From: Paracoccus salsus
Lineage (GTDB): Bacteria > Pseudomonadota > Alphaproteobacteria > Rhodobacterales > Rhodobacteraceae
Direction: 5' to 3'
NCBI RefSeq assembly: GCF_021556615.1
Contig: NZ_JAKGGD010000007.1
Coordinates: 124,001 to 188,000, forward strand
Length of the DNA stretch: 64,000 bases
The position numbers and the translations under genes are program-made. The notes beneath the pieces are model-generated. The model saw only the letters and a list, made by a program, of their open reading frames with translations, was not told the origin of the DNA and searched no databases. Below, piece after piece: positions 59,819 through 64,000 of the stretch. Within the stretch, counting starts at the first letter, position 1. Each line of letters opens with the position of its first letter.

Positions 59819-59978
59819 TGCATTTGCTCAAAACTAGGAGGCTACTGTGAGTTGGATCGACTAGGTGTCATACGACCTCCTGTGCCAGGTATTTGAAGGC
59901 AAATGGCCGTGCTTTAGTATTCTATTCTCCACTGCATTTGATCTCGGGTGCAACCGGAAAACCACCGATGCAGGCAGC

Positions 59979-60179
59979 TCAAAGACCTGCTGATTTTGCT
60001 TTCCTGAAAGTTGGCCCGGTCTTCATATCCTCGACCGTCGCCCGCTTGCGCCACTTCGCCACGGTCTTCGGATTGATACCGAGTTCCCGGCTCAGCTGCG
60101 CGAGCGAAGCTTGCGATCGCTGTATTGCTGCTCTGACGGCGTGCGTGGTCGTGGCGCTCCCATGACGAATTTGTCCCAT
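59979..60179 (-). pseudogene. IS481-family transposase, N-terminal fragment
   Basis: About 66 residues: MGQIRHGSATTTHAVRAAIQRSQASLAQLSRELGINPKTVAKWRKRATVEDMKTGP, the typical HTH start of IS481 transposases. It stops soon after, and the DDE domain is missing; a short LHRWF-like piece in another frame downstream (59990-59914) may be a leftover. The sequence to its right (60180-60235) resembles the element end. Dead fragment. Confidence 0.85.
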
Positions 60180-60252
60180 AGTGCGTCCTTCCATTCCTGA
60201 GAAAGGATCGCACCATCAAACCGTGGGATCAAACACCTAGAAAGCTCGAAGT

Positions 60253-62514
60253 TCATCCCGGCGGTAAGCGCGGCATCTCGACAGGCTGGTTGCCCTCGAT
60301 TGTGACGAACCGCCGGCTGCCATCGAAAAGCGGATCGAAGCGGGGCTGGTCATAGCCGGTAAAGTCCCGCTCGGATATCGGGCGCTTGCCATCTTCGGGC
60401 AGGCTGAGCAGGACGCCGGTTCGGGGTTCCAAGAAAACGCGTTTCGCGCGGCTCTCGCGACCCTCCGGGTTGGAATTGTGCCGATTGACCCTAAGCCAGA
60501 AGCTGCGAAGCGGGATCTGGCCGCCCCTGGTTCCCCCGCGCACTGTCCACGATCCATCCACCAGCACAAGACCAATTCCAGAACCTACGATCTCGCCATT
60601 CTGGGCCTCACGAATGGGCGTGACCACGCTGGTCATCTCGAGGCCATTCCGGGCGAGCGCCAGCACGCCACCGGCTTGGGCGATGATGTCCGCGCGGGCC
60701 GCGCGGTGCGCCAGCAGGGCTTCGGAGGGTTCGGAGGGTTGGGCGCCCTGCATGGCGATCGGAACCGCCTGTCCCGCGGTCAGCAGCGTGAACGCAACAA
60801 GATCCGCCGTGCGAAGCGGTGCCAGTTCGGGCCGCCGCAGGTCGGCGGCCGTCAGGACGTACACGGCAGCCTCGGTCAGGACGCCGCGGTCGAGATCGAA
60901 GACGAGCTGTCCTGTCAGGTCGATCTCGCTGTCCAGCCCCAAAAGGTTGTGGGTGACATGCAGCGGACGGATTTGAGAATATAGCCCCAAGGGATCGAGG
61001 AGCTTTTCGGGCGGGCCGGATACAAACGTCCCGCTGCGCTCGATGTGGGCAAGTGCCGCAATCTTGACGTTCATACCATGGGGGGGGATTTCTCCGGCCG
61101 GGTGGACTAGGACAACAGCCGGATCGTCCAACGCGTCGAAGACAACCGGACCTGCTGTGTAGACGGAATTCGGCGGATCAACCCGATCGAGGCCGTCGTC
61201 GCGGACCATCCAGAACGTTCCGTCAAAAGCGGCAATCGCCGAGCTCATGTGCATACTGGCCGCCAGATGGCTTGGAATGGCCAGTGCTGCCCCTGTGCTT
61301 GCTAGGTTGCGGATCACCTGGGGATCAATCTGATTGCCCTCGATCCTCAGGTCGCCGAAGACCGACGCCGTCTCGACCGTCACGCCGGGCATCGCGTCCA
61401 GAACGGTCCCCCGCAGCGCATCAACGCGAACGCTGTCGGCGAGCGAGAAATAGGGCAGGGAAATGGTAACCCCGTCGGCCCGCGACCGCACCAGCCGCCA
61501 GACAAGATGGACATTCCGTACATCTTCGGGGCGTAGATCGCTTGGCACGACGATCAGCAACTGCTCGGTGCGCGCGAAATCGATCTCGAACGGAGCGGCG
61601 GGGGGTAACGGCGCCTTGGTGGCTTGGGTCGCGGCCAGGTCTGGCGCCGGGGGGGAAAAATCGTCGGCCCGGGGGAGGGGCGCCTGCGGCTGGTCGGGCG
61701 CAGGCATCGGCGGTGACACATTTCGTTGCGGACCGGCCGCTGCGGGCCAGACCGGGGCGAGGCCGAAGTTGGTCGCCGCGTAAAACCGCATGTCCCGGCG
61801 CGCCATGAGCGGCGCGAGGTTGCTGTCGCCCTGGCTGACGGCCATAAACATCACTGCGCTGCCCGGTGCGTCGGCCTGCCCTGTGATCTGGGGCCCATCC
61901 ACCAGCGCGGTCGGTCCGGCGTCAAGACCGGTCAGCCTCAGAACCTGGGCCAGTTGGCCGGGATCGGCGCGCATTGCGAAAAGACCTAGTGACAGGGCCC
62001 CGTCGGCGGGTAGGTCGGTGTCCGCGATCAGGGTTGTCTGCGATGCGGACAGCTCCACAATCGGCAAAGCGTCGGGTCGCATCGGCGCTAAATCGCGCGG
62101 CGCCATTATGGTGCCGCCGGGCCCGGTCAGTCGCACCGCCGCCAGCCCGTCGGGTGTAGGCCGAAAGGCAAAGTAGGGCTCGTCGAACATGAAAGCGAGA
62201 TTGGGATTGGCCAGAAACGACGCGGGCAGAACCGCGACCATGTCGTCGTCGCGCAGCATCTGCGTGATGTTCCCGTTCGACAGGCTGACATAGGTGTCAA
62301 AGCCGATGCCAAGATATCCAAGGTCGCGCTGGAAGATGTCGATGTTCTGACCGTTGTCGGGAATGTAGGCACGACCGAAGGATGCGCGCGGTGTGCCGGT
62401 GGCGATGAAAACAGGTGACGTTTCAGCGGTGGTCATGTCGATTTGCGACCATCCTAGACTTGGCGGCAGTGCTACTAGTAACGCCAAGACCATCTGTTTC
62501 GCTTTTCGCTCCAT
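60253..62514 (-). CDS. Large exported protein of unknown function
   Basis: 753 residues. Signal peptide (MERKAKQMVLALLVALPPSLGWSQ). The mature part has no membrane helix; it has a Pro-rich linker at about 265-310 (PPMPAPDQPQAPLP, PPAPDLAATQATKAPLPP) dividing two Ala/Val/Asp-rich regions, both with many short beta-type strands (FGRAYIPDNGQNIDIFQ, YVSLSNGNITQML; later VFDLDRGVLTEAAVYVLTAADL). I recognise no family. ATG 62514 is preceded by GGGAG and starts the signal directly; the frame is open a further 37 codons upstream. Higher GC than the cassette to its left. It may be a surface or periplasmic protein carried by the island. Confidence 0.75.
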   Translation of the reverse strand: MERKAKQMVLALLVALPPSLGWSQIDMTTAETSPVFIATGTPRASFGRAYIPDNGQNIDIFQRDLGYLGIGFDTYVSLSNGNITQMLRDDDMVAVLPASFLANPNLAFMFDEPYFAFRPTPDGLAAVRLTGPGGTIMAPRDLAPMRPDALPIVELSASQTTLIADTDLPADGALSLGLFAMRADPGQLAQVLRLTGLDAGPTALVDGPQITGQADAPGSAVMFMAVSQGDSNLAPLMARRDMRFYAATNFGLAPVWPAAAGPQRNVSPPMPAPDQPQAPLPRADDFSPPAPDLAATQATKAPLPPAAPFEIDFARTEQLLIVVPSDLRPEDVRNVHLVWRLVRSRADGVTISLPYFSLADSVRVDALRGTVLDAMPGVTVETASVFGDLRIEGNQIDPQVIRNLASTGAALAIPSHLAASMHMSSAIAAFDGTFWMVRDDGLDRVDPPNSVYTAGPVVFDALDDPAVVLVHPAGEIPPHGMNVKIAALAHIERSGTFVSGPPEKLLDPLGLYSQIRPLHVTHNLLGLDSEIDLTGQLVFDLDRGVLTEAAVYVLTAADLRRPELAPLRTADLVAFTLLTAGQAVPIAMQGAQPSEPSEALLAHRAARADIIAQAGGVLALARNGLEMTSVVTPIREAQNGEIVGSGIGLVLVDGSWTVRGGTRGGQIPLRSFWLRVNRHNSNPEGRESRAKRVFLEPRTGVLLSLPEDGKRPISERDFTGYDQPRFDPLFDGSRRFVTIEGNQPVEMPRLPPG

Positions 62515-63183
62515 CTTAATTTCGCTCCCACAGCGGCCACTCTTGGGTAAACTTATGATGATCGGAGCGACGATGGATAGTGTGTACGGCCAAAATCGAT
62601 CAGCAGCGTCTGATTGGGCGGCCATTCGTCAGCATGGGAATAGACGTTTGCTGCGTCCTGCTCGCTCGACGCAAACCCCGTGCCAAAACCTAATTGTCGA
62701 AAACGGTTGCTTCTGTCTCTCCGAACCCGATGTTGCAACGTCAGCAGGTTAGCCCAGACAGAACCCCACGGCAAAACCTTTCAGGTTTGGGACTTTTGTG
62801 GCTAATTGCGGAAGCGGCCGTTCGCTGCACCCGGACGAATTGGTCGGGAGGGCTCTTCACGTCGATCTGCCGGTCCTGGTGGCGGTGACGGTCTGTGTCA
62901 GCCTCCGATCCGCGCACTCGGCGGGAAGCGGTCGTTCGAGGGTGTCAAACCCTTCGTCGGGCAGGGAGGAAGCTGCCATTCCTTCGCAACGCTGAAGCCC
63001 GGCCCATCGCTGTCGAATTGAGCCGCGCTCCGCCGCAAGTTAGCAATGAGGTGGCATCACTGCTTCAAGCTGATCTTGACCATCAGTTCCACGTGACGGC
63101 AGCCATGACATGCGGTGCGAGGGCTCCATCGTCCCAGCCGCGCCCCGTTGCCCGTTGGCACGTTGTAGGGCACGATAACGATC
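62515..63183. other. Stretch of ~670 bases without a convincing gene
   Basis: Between the divergent exported-protein gene and the next plus-strand gene. Several short frames exist on both strands, none with a good ribosome site or a recognisable family. It must hold the promoters of the two flanking genes. Decayed insertion material is possible but I cannot name any. Confidence 0.5.
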
Positions 63184-64000
63184 ATGACGAATGCGGGAGA
63201 TAGAGAGAAGACACAGCCCGTCCCCGACTCGGGGTGCACGAAAAGTGATGTTGAGCATCTCTTCGGCAAATGCATTCTGCGGTTTCAGGCGTTTGAGTTG
63301 TTGATGAAAGCCATAGTGGCACAGCATCGTGTTTCCGGCTCCAACGCCCAGCCCAAGGATGCCCTGACCCGACAAGTCGACGACACGCAGCGCAAGACCA
63401 TGGGCCTTTTGGTGGGCGACATGATGACGTCTTTTCTTGTGCCAGAAGGACAGGAGGGCCTGTCAGACGAGACAGTTGAGCTATCCGGCTCCAGCTTCAC
63501 CATCCTTCAGCAAATTGTGCTCCCGCCAGATGAATTCGCTCGGATCGAAGCTGAACATCGCGACCTCGTGGCGCTCCGAAACTCCCTAGTTCACCATTTC
63601 CTCGAAGAGCATGATCTGCGTTCCGAGGCGGGCTGCCACGGCGCGCGCCAAGCCCTCGTGGCGGCACTTGATCGCGTCACCCGCGCCTACAACGACCTTT
63701 CCGGACTTGCCTTGGAAAACGCCGCTGCCCGTAAGGCAATGGCCGAATTACTTGCAACACCCGTAATGCGCGACTGGATCGTCTCCGGCCAGCCACCCTG
63801 GCCGCACACAACCATCGTGCAAGCCTTACACAACGCTTCTACAGCTCTGGCAGCGTGTGACTGGACCTCGGTCGATGCGGCCGCGGAATGGATCGCAGCC
63901 CATTACCCCGACGAAAGCCCCAAGGATTACGGATGTCGCACCTGGCGACAGGTCATCCATGACTCCGGTCTGTTCGAGCTTCAGCGTCGTGAGGCAGATG
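63184..64000 (+). CDS. Partial protein ending in a possible OST-HTH/LOTUS domain (runs off the window)
   Basis: The frame from ATG 63184 stays open to the window end (272 codons) with no stop. N-terminal residues ~18-150 are helical (DVEHLFGKCILRFQAFELLMKAIVAQ, ARIEAEHRDLVALRNSLVHHFLEEHDL), resembling HEPN-like/DUF helical proteins with an R-N-x-x-x-H motif (RNSLVHH). A linker follows, and the last ~45 residues (AEWIAAHYPDESPKDYGCRTWRQVIHDSGLFELQRRE) fit an OST-HTH/LOTUS RNA-binding domain. HEPN-type RNxxxH is a known RNase active-site motif, so an RNA-targeting role is possible. Family assignments are by eye. Confidence 0.75.
   Translation, partial: MTNAGDREKTQPVPDSGCTKSDVEHLFGKCILRFQAFELLMKAIVAQHRVSGSNAQPKDALTRQVDDTQRKTMGLLVGDMMTSFLVPEGQEGLSDETVELSGSSFTILQQIVLPPDEFARIEAEHRDLVALRNSLVHHFLEEHDLRSEAGCHGARQALVAALDRVTRAYNDLSGLALENAAARKAMAELLATPVMRDWIVSGQPPWPHTTIVQALHNASTALAACDWTSVDAAAEWIAAHYPDESPKDYGCRTWRQVIHDSGLFELQRREAD

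Overview
The window is high-GC DNA from an alphaproteobacterium of the Rhodobacterales, most likely Paracoccus or a close relative. The evidence is a near-complete Rhodobacter capsulatus-type gene transfer agent (GTA) cluster, an atpI-atpB-atpE-b'-b F0 operon, an RF2 gene without the programmed frameshift, a fabF-mltG pair, and ATGA/TGATG-coupled operons. The genus is inferred from gene content only.

Layout. 1-11.1 kb: cell-wall genes (amidase C-terminus, PBP1A), a small lipoprotein, a decayed dihydroxyacetone kinase remnant, a ZIP metal transporter, prfB, a decayed aldo/keto reductase, a patatin-like phospholipase, and a pseudouridine-catabolism operon (arsR-type regulator, PfkB kinase, psuG). 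11.3-14.1 kb: the F0 part of ATP synthase, with a promoter and a terminator. 14.4-21.4 kb: OmpA-like lipoprotein, endonuclease III, a PfkB sugar/nucleoside kinase, a Hint-domain protein, fabF, mltG and a coiled-coil protein. 21.7-22.2 kb: IS110 remnant. 22.4-37.3 kb: the GTA cluster (terminase, HK97-type head genes, neck and tail genes, baseplate hub, cell-wall peptidase, giant tail-tip protein and a DUF2793 head-spike-like gene). It has its own promoter, a leader hairpin, an internal terminator between terL and the portal gene, and strong hairpins on both sides of the major capsid gene. 37.4-43.7 kb: cysE, pyrD, DUF952, 5'-nucleotidase and an ABC-F ATPase. 43.8-50.9 kb: a MipA-type outer membrane protein, then a complete branched-chain-amino-acid-type ABC importer coupled to a cupin and a flavin monooxygenase, suggesting uptake and oxidation of an organic acid or aromatic compound.

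51.0-64.0 kb is an accessory island that starts at a tRNA-Arg(CCG) gene. A second, truncated copy of the tRNA's 5' half lies 0.13 kb upstream. The island holds an IS3 element with a classic A-AAA-AAG frameshift site, fragments of IS110, IS5, IS91 and IS481 elements, and a chimeric tyrosine recombinase remnant with two catalytic C-termini. Among these lies a compact three-gene cassette (55850-58433): a two-helix membrane protein, a protein sharing a Gly/Asn-rich motif with it, and a winged-helix/TPR-like protein whose TPR region is four nearly identical 123-bp repeats. I consider this cassette the best candidate for an undescribed (possibly split STAND-like defence) system. The island also carries a 340-residue unknown protein, a 753-residue exported unknown protein and, running off the right edge, a protein whose end resembles an OST-HTH/LOTUS domain.

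Gene calls rest on reading the translated sequence against remembered family features; no database search was run. Start codons were chosen from ribosome-binding sites, operon overlaps and family length. Antisense open frames, very common in this high-GC DNA, were excluded.
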